Source: SAR202 cluster bacterium AG-426-M11 (lineage in GTDB: Bacteria > Chloroflexota > Dehalococcoidia > Lucifugimonadales > UBA826). Taken from it: a stretch of DNA of 35,927 nt. The stretch lies in contig QCNV01000012.1 in assembly GCA_003213095.1 (NCBI GenBank), forward strand, positions 1 through 35,927, read 5' to 3'. The notes under the pieces are model-generated. The model saw only the letters and a program-made list of their open reading frames with translations, ran no database searches and was not told the origin of the DNA. Below are positions 25,002 through 33,222 of the stretch, piece after piece (positions within the stretch are counted from its first letter, which is position 1; each line of letters starts with the position of its first letter). Both the position numbers and the translations under genes were made by a program.

Positions 25002-26453
25002 TTAGTTTAACTGAAGAACTCTAAGTAAGTTAGTAGATCCAGGAACTCCAATAGGAGTTCCTGCAACCAGTACAACATTTCCAGTTGCATCGTTACCTAA
25101 GATTTTAATTGATTCTCTTTCACCAAGACTGAAAAAATCATCAAGATTTGTCAGATTATCAGTCACAACAGGAAATACTCCCCAACTTAATGTAAGTTTG
25201 TTTTTAACATTATCCCATCTGGTTAAAGCCAGAATTTTTGATTTGGGTCTGTAGCGAGACACCCTACCTGCAGAATTACCCGATTCTGTAAAAGCTACAA
25301 TTAACTCAGAGTCTAATTGAAATGCTATTTGACAAGCCGCAAAGCTTATAGAATCTTCAGTTTGTGGTTTTAAGTTTGTGTATCTATCAGACATCATGGA
25401 TTCATAAGGCAATGAATTTTCTGCTTCTATTGCTATTAAAGACATGAATTTTACTGACTCTACTGGATAGTTACCCACAGAAGTTTCTGCAGATAACATT
25501 ATTGCATCAGTTCCATCAAATACTGCATTCGCAACATCTGTAACTTCCGCTCTAGTAGGTGAAGAAGATTTAATCATTGATTCAAGCATTTGTGTTGCCG
25601 TAATCACTGGCTTGCCTGCAGCATTGCTTCTTCGAATCAAATCTTTTTGAATAACAGGGACTTGATGTAATGGTACTTCAACGCCCATATCGCCTCTTGC
25701 TACCATTAGAGCATCACTTACCTCTATCACTTCATCCAAGTTTTCTATAGCTTCAGCTTTTTCAATTTTAGAAATAATAAATGGTTGTTTCATACCATGT
25801 TCTCTAAGTATTGAACGAGCAATCCAAATTTCTTCTCGTCTTGTAACATTAGATAATGCAACAAAATCGGCACCATTTTCAGCAGCAAATTTCAAGCATT
25901 CATAAGCTTTAGGATCGGGGAATTTTTGTGAAGATGCTTTACCAGGGGTGACAACTCCTCTCCTAGGAGTGATTTGACCACCTCTTACGACTGTACAAAT
26001 CACATCCAAATCTTGAACTTTGATTACTTCCAATTCTATTTTGCCATCATCTACCAAAATAGTTCGACCTTTATCAGCATCAAGATGGATTCCAGATGGC
26101 AAAACACTTAATCTTGATAAGTCACCTTTAATCTCTTCACTAGTTAAAATTAACTGAGAATTTGTTTCTATATTTATAGATTCAGTGGTTAATTCACCAG
26201 TTCTGTACTTTGCACCTGGTACATCAACCATAATCCCAACAGGACGTTTGAGTTTTTCTGTCACTTCTTTGACTCTTTGAACAACTCGGGTATGAGTCTC
26301 AATGTCGCCGTGGGACATATTTAGCCTGGCAACACTCATTCCAGCATTAACTAACTGTTCTAATGTCTCTAAGGAGTCACTAGAAGGTCCCAAAGTACAT
26401 ACAATTTTTGTTTTTGCATTAGTATTTATATAAGAAGGCTCTGAATTAGGCAT
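25002..26453 (-). CDS. pyk: Pyruvate kinase
   Basis: A 483-residue pyruvate kinase with all main signatures: TKIVCTLGPSS, VARLNMSHG, the active-site IISKIEKAEAI with catalytic Lys, ALMVARGDMGVEVPL, ATQMLESMIKSSSPTRAEV and DAIMLSAETSVGNYP. The B domain (about 85-180) and the C-terminal allosteric domain are present. It converts PEP and ADP to pyruvate and ATP, the last step of glycolysis. The frame continues upstream with TTG and GTG codons, but the ATG at 26453 follows GGTGAAACAT and starts closest to conserved sequence. It is the first gene of the minus-strand series that continues with cysS, and is divergent from the zinc-ribbon gene. Confidence 0.96.
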   Translation of the reverse strand: MPNSEPSYINTNAKTKIVCTLGPSSDSLETLEQLVNAGMSVARLNMSHGDIETHTRVVQRVKEVTEKLKRPVGIMVDVPGAKYRTGELTTESINIETNSQLILTSEEIKGDLSRLSVLPSGIHLDADKGRTILVDDGKIELEVIKVQDLDVICTVVRGGQITPRRGVVTPGKASSQKFPDPKAYECLKFAAENGADFVALSNVTRREEIWIARSILREHGMKQPFIISKIEKAEAIENLDEVIEVSDALMVARGDMGVEVPLHQVPVIQKDLIRRSNAAGKPVITATQMLESMIKSSSPTRAEVTDVANAVFDGTDAIMLSAETSVGNYPVESVKFMSLIAIEAENSLPYESMMSDRYTNLKPQTEDSISFAACQIAFQLDSELIVAFTESGNSAGRVSRYRPKSKILALTRWDNVKNKLTLSWGVFPVVTDNLTNLDDFFSLGERESIKILGNDATGNVVLVAGTPIGVPGSTNLLRVLQLN

Positions 26454-26571
26454 ATGTTTCACCAAAATCGATCATAGTATCAGTTTACACAAGTAATCAA
26501 ATGTATCCAAATTTCACATGATTTTAATAAGTTTTTTTGTTATTAATATATAAATAAGATAAGGATTTTAT

Positions 26572-27279
26572 ATGCCCGATCAAAATTCATTAATAAATCT
26601 TCAATATCAATTCTCAATAGTGAATGATCTAAAAATTGAAATTAAAAAATTAAAAGAAAAAATTTCAGATAATTCTCAAATTATTGAAACAGATCAATTG
26701 ATGCAACCAGTTACTGAAAAATTCCACTCTTTAAGCGTATCCAAACGTCAACAAGAAACCATTTTAGGTGATTTAGAGGCTAATCAAAAAAAGTTAAAAG
26801 AAAAAATGTTTGATGGAAGTATTTCAAACGAGAAAGAATTTTCTGCTATTGAAGATGAAATCAAACAAAATGAATTAAAAATCTCTAAATGTCAAGATTC
26901 AGTATTGGCAATCCTAGATGAATCTGACAAATATGAAAATGCATTAGATCAAGCTAACAAAAAATTAACTAAGCTAAAAAACGATAAGCAAATTCAAGAT
27001 CAAATTGATACTGAATTAATTAAGAAATATGAATCAGAACTCGCGAAAGAACAAGTGCTTCTGGAAATGGAAATAAAAAACAATGACCAAATATCTATTA
27101 ATTTATTTAATAAGATAGCCTCTCAAAATTCTTATATAGCAGTTTCCGAAGTTAATAATGATAGGTGTGGAGCTTGTAAAATTTTGATTCCTAAGTCCAA
27201 AATTAATCAAATTAAAGAAAATAATGATTTTGTTATATGTGATTCCTGCCCTGTTATTTTATGCATGAAAGGTAAATAG
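26572..27279 (+). CDS. Coiled-coil protein with C-terminal C4 zinc ribbon (CT398/FliT-like zf-RING_7)
   Basis: A 235-residue protein. Residues 10-190 are a long Lys/Glu/Gln-rich antiparallel coiled coil, and the end forms a C4 zinc ribbon: CGACKILIPKS followed by VICDSCPVILC, with two CxxC pairs about 23 residues apart. This is the layout of the CT398/DUF164 zinc-ribbon family, found in most bacteria and usually of unknown role, with nucleic-acid or protein binding suggested. TAAGGATTTTAT precedes the ATG. Its TAG stop is directly followed by the ATG of the recombinase-like gene, whose ribosome site lies within this gene, so the two proteins are probably made in step. Confidence 0.85.
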   Translation: MPDQNSLINLQYQFSIVNDLKIEIKKLKEKISDNSQIIETDQLMQPVTEKFHSLSVSKRQQETILGDLEANQKKLKEKMFDGSISNEKEFSAIEDEIKQNELKISKCQDSVLAILDESDKYENALDQANKKLTKLKNDKQIQDQIDTELIKKYESELAKEQVLLEMEIKNNDQISINLFNKIASQNSYIAVSEVNNDRCGACKILIPKSKINQIKENNDFVICDSCPVILCMKGK

Positions 27280-28611
27280 ATGAGAGCTATCGGGTATTTT
27301 GATTCAACTATATCTTCTCAAATGAACCCAGAAGAATTTGAAGAATTTTATCAAAATTATTGCAACCTATATGTTCATATGAATCAAGGATTGTATATAG
27401 ACACTAACAAAAAATACACGGAAAAAGAAAATCTATTCCAATTAATTCAAAATTCTGAATCTGGTTATTTGATTTTAGTTCCTGATTCACGACATATTTC
27501 TGAAGACTTAGAGGTTTTAGTCACGACAATTATTAAAATTGAAGAAAGCCAATCTTCTATTCAATGTATGGATGAAGATTTTCCAGACATTTTACAAAAT
27601 GCATTTCAGCATACTTTAGGATCCGGTGGATCTGTGCAGAAAAGTAAAAACATTAAAACGGGCATGCAGCCTCGAGCGATAATAGGTAAAGCCTTAGGTA
27701 AGCCTCCTTTTGGATACGGTATTTCAGATTCTGGAGAATTTGAAATCATTCCTTCTGAATCAGAGGTTGTGTCAAAGATTTTTAGTCTTTATGTAAACGA
27801 AAATATGGGACTTAGAAAAATAACTCAATATTTAAATGACGCAAAAATTTTTACCAAAAAAGGTAATCCCTGGAATATCGTTTCAGTTAGAGAAATATTA
27901 AAGAATTCTGCTTATATTGGCACATATTTGAGATTTGGATTAAGACTTCCAAGAAATCATGAATCTATTATTAGTCCCGATATTTTTAGAAAGGCTCAGG
28001 ATATGACGAGAGCAAGAAGATCATATCAAGCTTTCGCAACAAATAATCCATACTTATTATCAGGTCTATGCTTATGCTCAGACTGTAATAACACAATGAT
28101 AGGGTCAAAAAGAGTCCAATCTTGGAATAGATCTAACGGTGATAGAGTTAGCCATACCTATCGATATTATCAGTGTCAATCTAAAAACAATTTAAACCAA
28201 TGTGGGTATCACACTTGGAAATCTGAAAAGCTAGAATCATTAGTAATTTCTAAGCTTTCTGATTTATCACAATCTGGTGATCTACAGGCAAGTATGCTGG
28301 GAGATAAAGGTTCTTTGAAACAAGAAGAAGCAGCTAGGCAACGATTGTCGAATGTAGAAAAAATGGAAAAAAGATTTATTGATTTCGCAAAAAAAACTTC
28401 TCAAGGCAAATCTGTTATTGCCAGATTATCGCTATATCTCGATGCTCTGAATTCAGCCAGAGAACAAGCTTTTTTTTCTGTTTCTCCTGATCAAGTACAG
28501 TCATTTCTTAATAAATGGGATGAGCATGATTTCCCTCAAAAACAGTCTTTTTTAAAGGAATATGTAAAATCAATCATCGTAAAAAAAAGATCAATTCAGA
28601 TCAATATTTAA
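27280..28611 (+). CDS. Serine recombinase-family protein with degenerate catalytic domain
   Basis: A 443-residue protein with large-serine-recombinase architecture. Residues 130-240 are a Recombinase domain (GKPPFGYGI, EVVSKIFSLYVNENMGLRKI, GNPWNIVSVREILKNSAYIGTY). Residues 258-310 are a zinc beta-ribbon with Cys266, Cys269, Cys299 and Cys308. A coiled coil and an IIVKKR ending follow. The N-terminal resolvase domain is short and abnormal: the usual YxRVSTxxQ reads YFDSTISSQ, so the conserved Arg becomes Asp8 and the Ser nucleophile position is Thr10, and the DRLsR motif reads DSRHIS. It is probably a DNA-binding protein that no longer cuts. It is coupled to the zinc-ribbon gene and ends 5 bp before the rnpB promoter -10. 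Confidence 0.82.
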   Translation: MRAIGYFDSTISSQMNPEEFEEFYQNYCNLYVHMNQGLYIDTNKKYTEKENLFQLIQNSESGYLILVPDSRHISEDLEVLVTTIIKIEESQSSIQCMDEDFPDILQNAFQHTLGSGGSVQKSKNIKTGMQPRAIIGKALGKPPFGYGISDSGEFEIIPSESEVVSKIFSLYVNENMGLRKITQYLNDAKIFTKKGNPWNIVSVREILKNSAYIGTYLRFGLRLPRNHESIISPDIFRKAQDMTRARRSYQAFATNNPYLLSGLCLCSDCNNTMIGSKRVQSWNRSNGDRVSHTYRYYQCQSKNNLNQCGYHTWKSEKLESLVISKLSDLSQSGDLQASMLGDKGSLKQEEAARQRLSNVEKMEKRFIDFAKKTSQGKSVIARLSLYLDALNSAREQAFFSVSPDQVQSFLNKWDEHDFPQKQSFLKEYVKSIIVKKRSIQINI

Positions 28612-28621
28612 ATGTTATAAT
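28593..28621 (+). promoter_or_regulatory. Likely rnpB promoter
   Basis: A perfect -10 box TATAAT at 28616-28621 lies 11 bases before the predicted 5' end of RNase P RNA. The -35 around 28593 is weak and overlaps the end of the recombinase-like gene. Confidence 0.5.
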
Positions 28622-28632
28622 TCATTTCTGAG

Positions 28633-28970
28633 ATTCAGGTGAACGGACGGCCGCTAAATTTGATTTAGAGGAAAGTCCGAGCTCCACTCGGAATGATGCC
28701 CGTTAACGACGGGGCGGGGTGACCCGACGGAAAGTGCCACAGAAAATAACCGCCGTTTTACGGTAAGGGTGAAAAGGTGAGGTAAGAGCTCACCGCGCAA
28801 ATGGTAACATTTTGCGGCTAGGTAAACCCCATCTGGAGCAAGGCCTAATAGGGGTTATAGGACCGAGACTGACCCGGGTTGGCTGCATGACTGTTACGGC
28901 AACGTAATAGCTAGATAGATGGTCGTCACTTTGTAAAAAGTACAGAACTCGGCTTATAGTTCACCTGAAT
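28633..28970 (+). ncRNA. rnpB: RNase P RNA, bacterial class A type
   Basis: The catalytic RNA that matures the 5' ends of tRNAs. Conserved segments appear in order: GAGGAAAGTCCGAGCTCC (P4 5' side and J3/4), ACAGAAAATAACCGCC, GGTAAGGGTGAAAAGGTG, the GGTAAGAGCTCACCGC hairpin, TAAACCCCATCTGGAGCAAG, and the 3' P4 strand region TACAGAACTCGGCTTATAG. The ends pair as P1: ATTCAGGTGAAC with GTTCACCTGAAT, which defines the boundaries given. It reads in the same direction as the recombinase-like gene but has its own -10 box. The convergent small gene at 28977 begins 6 bp from its end. Confidence 0.96.
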
Positions 28971-28976
28971 ATTCAG

Positions 28977-29246
28977 TTAAGCTACCCTGCCCAAACTTAC
29001 AGAATATATTTCATGCTTATCAACTATATCTGATGATTTTTCTATGTAACTATTTGGTAGTACATTTTCTGCAGATATATTTGAATCTACATCGTACAGT
29101 GCTATAAGAGCAGCATTCTTACCTATTTGACCTACAACAGTTTTCTGATCATCACAAAACATATTAATTTCTGTACTAGTTGAATCGAATAACTCTTTCC
29201 AATTATTGTAATCAGTCTTTAATCTAGCAATAAACTTTATATCCAT
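28977..29246 (-). CDS. Small protein of unknown function, dimeric-barrel-like
   Basis: An 89-residue soluble protein. It begins MDIKFIARLKTDYNNWKELF, the strand-helix opening seen in EthD/ABM-like barrels, then KTVVGQIGKNAALIALYDVD and a final strand HEIYSVSLGRVA. The open frame reaches back to 29276, but the ATG at 29246 has AGGAGAAACC just before it. Its ribosome site lies directly downstream of the stop of a 58-residue frame on the same strand, so the two are likely co-translated. No specific family named; function unknown. It ends 6 bp from rnpB on the opposite strand. Confidence 0.7.
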   Translation of the reverse strand: MDIKFIARLKTDYNNWKELFDSTSTEINMFCDDQKTVVGQIGKNAALIALYDVDSNISAENVLPNSYIEKSSDIVDKHEIYSVSLGRVA

Positions 29247-29254
29247 GGTTTCTC

Positions 29255-29431
29255 CTATATGTGTGTTGCTTCCCAAAATATATTTTCATTAATCAAAGAA
29301 CTTCTAAGTTCTTGAGAATTTGATATCTTCATAGTTTTTCGTGATGGCACGTTGTATTTTGGCTTTCCCAAATAATGCAATCCAACCAACATTCCAATAC
29401 TAAGAACCGGTACAACACTCATCAAATCCAT
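29255..29431 (-). CDS. Small N-terminally anchored membrane protein, 58 residues
   Basis: The frame MDLMSVVPVLSIGMLVGLHY continues with LGKPKYNVPSRKTMKISNSQ and ends NENIFWEATHI. It has one hydrophobic N-terminal segment and a basic, polar tail. A good ribosome site (AATAGGAGTAAAAA) precedes the ATG, and the stop falls within the leader of the 89-residue gene, eight bases before its start. These features support a real small gene just under common length cut-offs. No family recognised. Confidence 0.55.
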   Translation of the reverse strand: MDLMSVVPVLSIGMLVGLHYLGKPKYNVPSRKTMKISNSQELRSSLINENIFWEATHI

Positions 29432-29571
29432 TTTTTACTCCTATTTTTTAATTTTCCTTAATTATAGTATTCGATATAATGATGGTCAACAGGAAAACCC
29501 ATTAAATTTTATAATACTAAGTTTTGTTAAAAACGATTCTAAATGTAATATATGAATTAAGAGGTGTAACA

Positions 29572-30336
29572 ATGAGTAAAAAAATTCTGATAACCGGAAT
29601 GAGCGGACTAATAGGTGGCCTATTAAAAGATCGATTAATTAAAGATGGGAACTACAAATTAACAGCATTAAATAGATCATATGTAGATGGTGTAGACAAT
29701 TATCAAAAAGACATAACAAATTTGAACGAAATAAAAGATGCTTTTAAAGATCAAGATGTTGTAGTGCATTTAGCAGCTAACTTAGATTCAAATGACTGGG
29801 AAATGCAACAAGCAGTCAACGTCACTGGGACTTATAACGTATTTGAAGCTGCCAGGCAAGCAGGTGTAAAAAAAGTTATTTTTGCATCTAGCGGAAGCAC
29901 TATAAATGCATTTGAAAATATTTCCCCATACAAAGAAATTGCTACAGGTGATTATGAAAATGCACCAGAAAAATACCCTTTAATCACTCATGAACAAATC
30001 AGGCCTTTAGGGTTATACGGAGCTACTAAAGTTTGGGGAGAAGCATTAGCCAGACATTTTACAGAAGAATATGGCATGTCTATTATCTGTGTAAGGATCG
30101 GAAATGTTAAAAAAGAAAACCGCCCTCAATCTATTCGCGAAAATGCAATCTATCTAAGCCATAGAGACATAACTGAAATGCTTTATTTATGTATAGAGGC
30201 AGATTCAAGCATCCAATATGATGTTTTTTATGCTGTATCTGATAACAAATGGAATTACAGAGACCTATCCAGGGCTAAAGAAATTTTAGGTTATGTTCCG
30301 CAAGATACTGCTGATGACAAGATGTTTATAAAATAA
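29572..30336 (+). CDS. NAD-dependent epimerase/dehydratase family protein
   Basis: A 254-residue extended SDR. The Rossmann motif is GxxGxxG with Gly9, Gly12 and Gly15 (ILITGMSGLIGG); Asp pairs follow (QDVVVHLAANLDS), then FASSGSTIN with the catalytic Ser and YGATKVWGE with Tyr and Lys. The size and the phrase RIGNVKKENRP resemble uronate dehydrogenase-like and short NAD epimerases that act on sugars, but the substrate is unsure. The frame is open from 29524; the ATG at 29572 follows AAGAGGTGTAACA, so I start there. It ends exactly where the convergent amidohydrolase ends. Confidence 0.87.
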   Translation: MSKKILITGMSGLIGGLLKDRLIKDGNYKLTALNRSYVDGVDNYQKDITNLNEIKDAFKDQDVVVHLAANLDSNDWEMQQAVNVTGTYNVFEAARQAGVKKVIFASSGSTINAFENISPYKEIATGDYENAPEKYPLITHEQIRPLGLYGATKVWGEALARHFTEEYGMSIICVRIGNVKKENRPQSIRENAIYLSHRDITEMLYLCIEADSSIQYDVFYAVSDNKWNYRDLSRAKEILGYVPQDTADDKMFIK

Positions 30337-31191
30337 CTACCACCCATAAATATTCTTTAAATTTTCACCCATTAACTGAGATTTCTCATCTTCAGACAAT
30401 TGGTCTGTTTCTATAAATGCATGTACAGATTCTTTAAAGGGCAAAATTTTCACAGCTCTAGTCCAATCAGTCCCCCAAATACAGCGATTCAAACCATATG
30501 AATCTATGATTTTATGAATAGGATCCCAGATATCTTGGTATGGGTAAGGCAACTTGGACAATGTACATGCCCCAGAAACTTTAATAGCAACATTATCAAA
30601 TTGAGCTAATTCTAATACTGTAGATAATGATCCAAATGGTATGTCTGGAACTGGAGGAACATGTGGCTGCATTAAACCTAGATGATCAAGAACAAGTTGA
30701 GTATTAGGATTAGATTTTGCAATTGCTGCAAAGTGATCTAATTGTCCAGAGGCCATAACATTTATAGCTATGCCAATATCTGCAGCTTTCTTCATAAATC
30801 TAGATACACCTTCGTGCGATGAATCAACAGATGTATCAATTAATTGCTCGTTGGCTGTCAACATCAATCTAGCACCTACAACACCATTGATTTTGGACCA
30901 AGATTCTAGATCACTCTCGATAGTTTCTGACCACATATCAAAAGGCCTAATTACACGAAATTTATTAGGGAATTTTTTATAAACATCTAAAGCATAACTT
31001 GGATCAAAGCCATACTTGTTATAAGACGATACTAATATTGATCCATCAACTCCAACTGCATCCATCTCTTTTACTAGAGTTTCACCTGACGCTTCATCAG
31101 GACCCTCTAAATGCCCTACCCATGGACGACCAGGATGATTATGTTCATAAGGATGCATTTGAGCATCTATAATTTCAAATCTTTGTTTCAT
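30337..31191 (-). CDS. Amidohydrolase family 2 protein (PF04909)
   Basis: A 284-residue TIM-barrel metal hydrolase or decarboxylase. It opens IIDAQMHPYEHNHPG, where the usual HxH is QxH (Gln11, His13), then has GVDGSILVSSYNKYG, the strand LVLDHLGLMQPH with His, and CIWGTDWTRA with the catalytic Asp. Members include 2-pyrone-4,6-dicarboxylate lactonase, ACMSD-like decarboxylases and many uncharacterised enzymes. The altered first metal motif is seen in some lactonase-like members and argues against ACMSD. AGAGGTGAGAT precedes the ATG. Substrate unknown; tail-to-tail with the epimerase without a gap. Confidence 0.85.
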   Translation of the reverse strand: MKQRFEIIDAQMHPYEHNHPGRPWVGHLEGPDEASGETLVKEMDAVGVDGSILVSSYNKYGFDPSYALDVYKKFPNKFRVIRPFDMWSETIESDLESWSKINGVVGARLMLTANEQLIDTSVDSSHEGVSRFMKKAADIGIAINVMASGQLDHFAAIAKSNPNTQLVLDHLGLMQPHVPPVPDIPFGSLSTVLELAQFDNVAIKVSGACTLSKLPYPYQDIWDPIHKIIDSYGLNRCIWGTDWTRAVKILPFKESVHAFIETDQLSEDEKSQLMGENLKNIYGW

Positions 31192-31220
31192 ATCTCACCT
31201 CTAGCAAAACATAACACAAT

Positions 31221-31250
31221 TTATTGAATGTTTTCTTACTCATGTATAAT
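31221..31250 (+). promoter_or_regulatory. Likely tRNA-Trp promoter
   Basis: A perfect -10 TATAAT at 31245-31250, with TTATTG at 31221 (18-bp spacing) or TTGAAT at 31224 (15 bp) as -35. The -10 lies 14 bases before the mature tRNA 5' end. Confidence 0.55.
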
Positions 31251-31264
31251 AAAGCGCTGACTTT

Positions 31265-31340
31265 AGGGGTGTAGCTCAGTTGGTAGAGCGTTGGTCTCCA
31301 AAACCAAAGGTCGTGGGTTCGATCCCTGCCACCCCTGCCA
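31265..31340 (+). tRNA. tRNA-Trp (anticodon CCA)
   Basis: A complete cloverleaf: acceptor AGGGGTG with CACCCCT, D arm GCTC AGTTGGTA GAGC, anticodon stem TTGGT/ACCAA with loop CTCCAAA (anticodon CCA), T loop TTCGATC, discriminator G and encoded CCA. The 3' end points into the accessory region that carries integrase relics. Confidence 0.96.
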
Positions 31341-31369
31341 GTCATTTAGCTACGAAATCGACTGGTTTT
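31338..31369 (+). terminator. Terminator of tRNA-Trp, stem beginning in the CCA end
   Basis: CCAGTCATTT pairs with AAATCGACTGG (one bulged C), followed by TTTT. The first three stem bases are the encoded CCA. The loop region ATTTAGCTACGAA closely resembles that of the hairpin at 10659-10690. Confidence 0.65.
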
Positions 31370-31402
31370 AGCTCCTACCACAAATCAAATTCGTGTCAAA
31401 GG

Positions 31403-31426
31403 CGACAATTGGGCGACAATTATTCA
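31403..31426 (+). repeat. Tandem 11-bp repeat downstream of tRNA-Trp
   Basis: GGCGACAATTG is followed directly by GGCGACAATTA, two units with 11-bp period. The position, just beyond the 3' end of a tRNA, and the spacing match the GGACACATTT pairs of the tRNA-Lys element, so an integrase arm-site role is possible. Confidence 0.4.
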
Positions 31427-31500
31427 CACAGGTGTTTTTTCTCTATTCAATAAAACTGGGAGATATATAATTCCAATAATTGATAAAAAGGAGATTGGGC

Positions 31501-32142
31501 ATGAAATTCTTTATAGCAGTTTTTTTTCTAATGGTTTTAACAGCTTGTGCAGTACAGACTGAAGAAATAGAAGAGTCTGTTCAAGAACTTGTTTCTTCTG
31601 CAATTAGCCTACCAATTATCCCAACTGCACAATCAGTTGAGGCTCTTACTGTTCCAACTGAAACACCTACAGAAGTACCTCCCAGAGATGTAGTTGAAAC
31701 TTCACCGAAATTTGCTCCTGGTGAGGCAACGGCATTAGTAAAAGACAGGATTAGAAAAGATTTGCATGAATTTCCTGAATTTGGATTTGAAAGACTAGTG
31801 CAATTAGAAGGTGATGGATATTATTCGATACATGATCTTTTTAATGATCAAGTGGCATTACGAAAACCTTGTTTACCATTAGTTTTATTTGTTTTTGGAT
31901 TGAAAGAGGCTGATGTTTATGATCGTGATGGAGAGAAAGTAAGAAACCGATATCACAAGAGAGTATGGGATGATCCAGTAAACTTCAGAGAGATCTACTA
32001 TGAAGAACTCCAAGCATGGGCAGTAATTATGGACAATGAACCTTACACGATTAAATGGGAACTTTTTGATGAATCGTACTCGTGGTTTGTTTATGAATCC
32101 ACTGGTACAGTCGAAAGACGTGGAGTTAGAGATTACTGTTAA
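31501..32142 (+). CDS. Predicted lipoprotein with Thr/Pro-rich linker
   Basis: A 213-residue protein: MKFFIAVFFLMVLTAC is a lipoprotein signal with Cys16 in the LTAC lipobox. A low-complexity linker (TVPTETPTEVPP) follows, of a kind common in Chloroflexota lipoproteins, then a soluble domain (about 75-213) with several Trp and Tyr and a pair of Cys (KPCLP and the final DYC) that may bridge. The frame stays open to a TTG at 31480, but the ATG at 31501 has AAAAGGAG at the right distance. No known domain is recognised. It is the first gene after tRNA-Trp. Confidence 0.75.
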   Translation: MKFFIAVFFLMVLTACAVQTEEIEESVQELVSSAISLPIIPTAQSVEALTVPTETPTEVPPRDVVETSPKFAPGEATALVKDRIRKDLHEFPEFGFERLVQLEGDGYYSIHDLFNDQVALRKPCLPLVLFVFGLKEADVYDRDGEKVRNRYHKRVWDDPVNFREIYYEELQAWAVIMDNEPYTIKWELFDESYSWFVYESTGTVERRGVRDYC

Positions 32143-32157
32143 TCGTTAATAACTAGT

Positions 32158-32877
32158 TTAATCTTCTTTGTTATAAATTACAGGCATTTTGCCTTTCCAT
32201 TCAACCCATATCTTTTCATTTGATATTAGTTCTGAAATAAAATGAGCCACATTTATCCTGCTAGTTTTTCCAGGTTTGAATAATGTGTGAATAGGAGACG
32301 AATGAGTAGTGTATGGACTTATTTCTTCTTCATTAATCAAACTGTCTGGCCTTACTGCTACCCATTCAATATTTGAATGATTTTGACCAATTAGAGTCCT
32401 TAGATAATTTGCTGCATTTTCATTGTCCGAGTGTGGTGGAATTAGATAGCGTAATACAAAAAAAACACAATTTTCAAAAAAAGAAACTTTCTCTTTTAAG
32501 TCCTCATTTTTACATCCAACGGAATTCATTAATATTATTTTTACAGGTTTGTTTTTTGTATTTTCCCTAACCTTACACAGTTTCTTAATAGAATCAGTAA
32601 CAAGTTGTCTTGGATTTCCAAACATACCTTTAAAGCTAAGGTTATGCCCTAAAGTTGATACTATCGCATCACATCCTTTAGTATGATTTTCTAATTCTTC
32701 CTTACTCATATCTAAAACTGAAGTACCAATTACATTAAACTTTTTATGGTTTATGATTTCTGTACTAAATTTTGTATTATTACGAGCAAATGCTTTAACT
32801 TCATGACCTTTCTCGAGAAGTTGATTCACAAGAAGTTTTCCTGTGGCACCTGTGGCACCTGTAACTAAAATATTCAT
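32158..32877 (-). CDS. NAD(P)-binding SDR-like protein (NmrA/atypical SDR)
   Basis: A 239-residue atypical SDR. The nucleotide motif is TGATGATG (6-13) in MNILVTGATGATGKLLV, followed by VKAFARN, where Arg suggests NADP, then CDAIVSTLGHN and KIILMNSVGCKN. It lacks a clear YxxxK, as usual in NmrA-like and BLVRB/TMR-type proteins. These may act as redox sensors, flavin reductases or assembly factors. A strong ribosome site, AAGGAGCTAAA, precedes the ATG. It is convergent with the lipoprotein gene. Role unknown. Confidence 0.82.
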   Translation of the reverse strand: MNILVTGATGATGKLLVNQLLEKGHEVKAFARNNTKFSTEIINHKKFNVIGTSVLDMSKEELENHTKGCDAIVSTLGHNLSFKGMFGNPRQLVTDSIKKLCKVRENTKNKPVKIILMNSVGCKNEDLKEKVSFFENCVFFVLRYLIPPHSDNENAANYLRTLIGQNHSNIEWVAVRPDSLINEEEISPYTTHSSPIHTLFKPGKTSRINVAHFISELISNEKIWVEWKGKMPVIYNKED

Positions 32878-32955
32878 TTTAGCTCCTTAGAATAATAATT
32901 ATGAAAATAATTTACTATAGTTTTTTAAATCGTGTGAATTTATTGAAACAGAGAA

Positions 32956-33222
32956 CTAAAAAATAGAAGTAATCCATTCATACATAGAAGTAATCCATTC
33001 ATACAATTTCGGAAGAATTATTTGATGAAAATGAGTCCATAGCTTCTTTCTGCTCCCGGCCGCAGAAACATATAGGAACAACCCTCCCAACACAGCTATA
33101 AGAATTCCAGATAAAAATATCCACCAAACAATATACGCGAAAGTAGAAACGACTAAAATAAATATTTGCAATAATATATTAAGGATTTGCGGAAAACTTT
33201 TTTGAAAAGCTTCCATCTGCAT
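32956..33222 (-). CDS. Small membrane protein with duplicated C-terminal heptad
   Basis: An 88-codon frame (ATG at 33222 or 33216). Two hydrophobic segments (about 14-34 and 35-53, VVSTFAYIVWWIFLSG and ILIAVLGGLFLYV) are followed by a basic turn (GSRKKLW), then LPKLYEWITSMYEWITSIF, in which seven residues are repeated because 21 bp of DNA are tandemly duplicated. No ribosome site precedes either ATG. A 41-codon frame overlaps its start in another frame and looks equally coding, so the true gene may be longer and frameshifted. Function unknown. Confidence 0.45.
   Translation of the reverse strand: MQMEAFQKSFPQILNILLQIFILVVSTFAYIVWWIFLSGILIAVLGGLFLYVSAAGSRKKLWTHFHQIILPKLYEWITSMYEWITSIF
32963..33004. 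repeat. Exact tandem duplication, 2 x 21 bp
   Basis: The unit ATAGAAGTAATCCATTCATA plus C occurs twice in a row without mismatch. It is in frame in the 88-codon gene and adds the second YEWITSM heptad. Perfect identity suggests a recent slippage event. Confidence 0.85.

Noticed and set aside
27280-28611. An active mobile serine integrase
   Set aside because: The catalytic motif is altered, the gene is translationally coupled to a conserved housekeeping-type gene, and no att repeats flank it.
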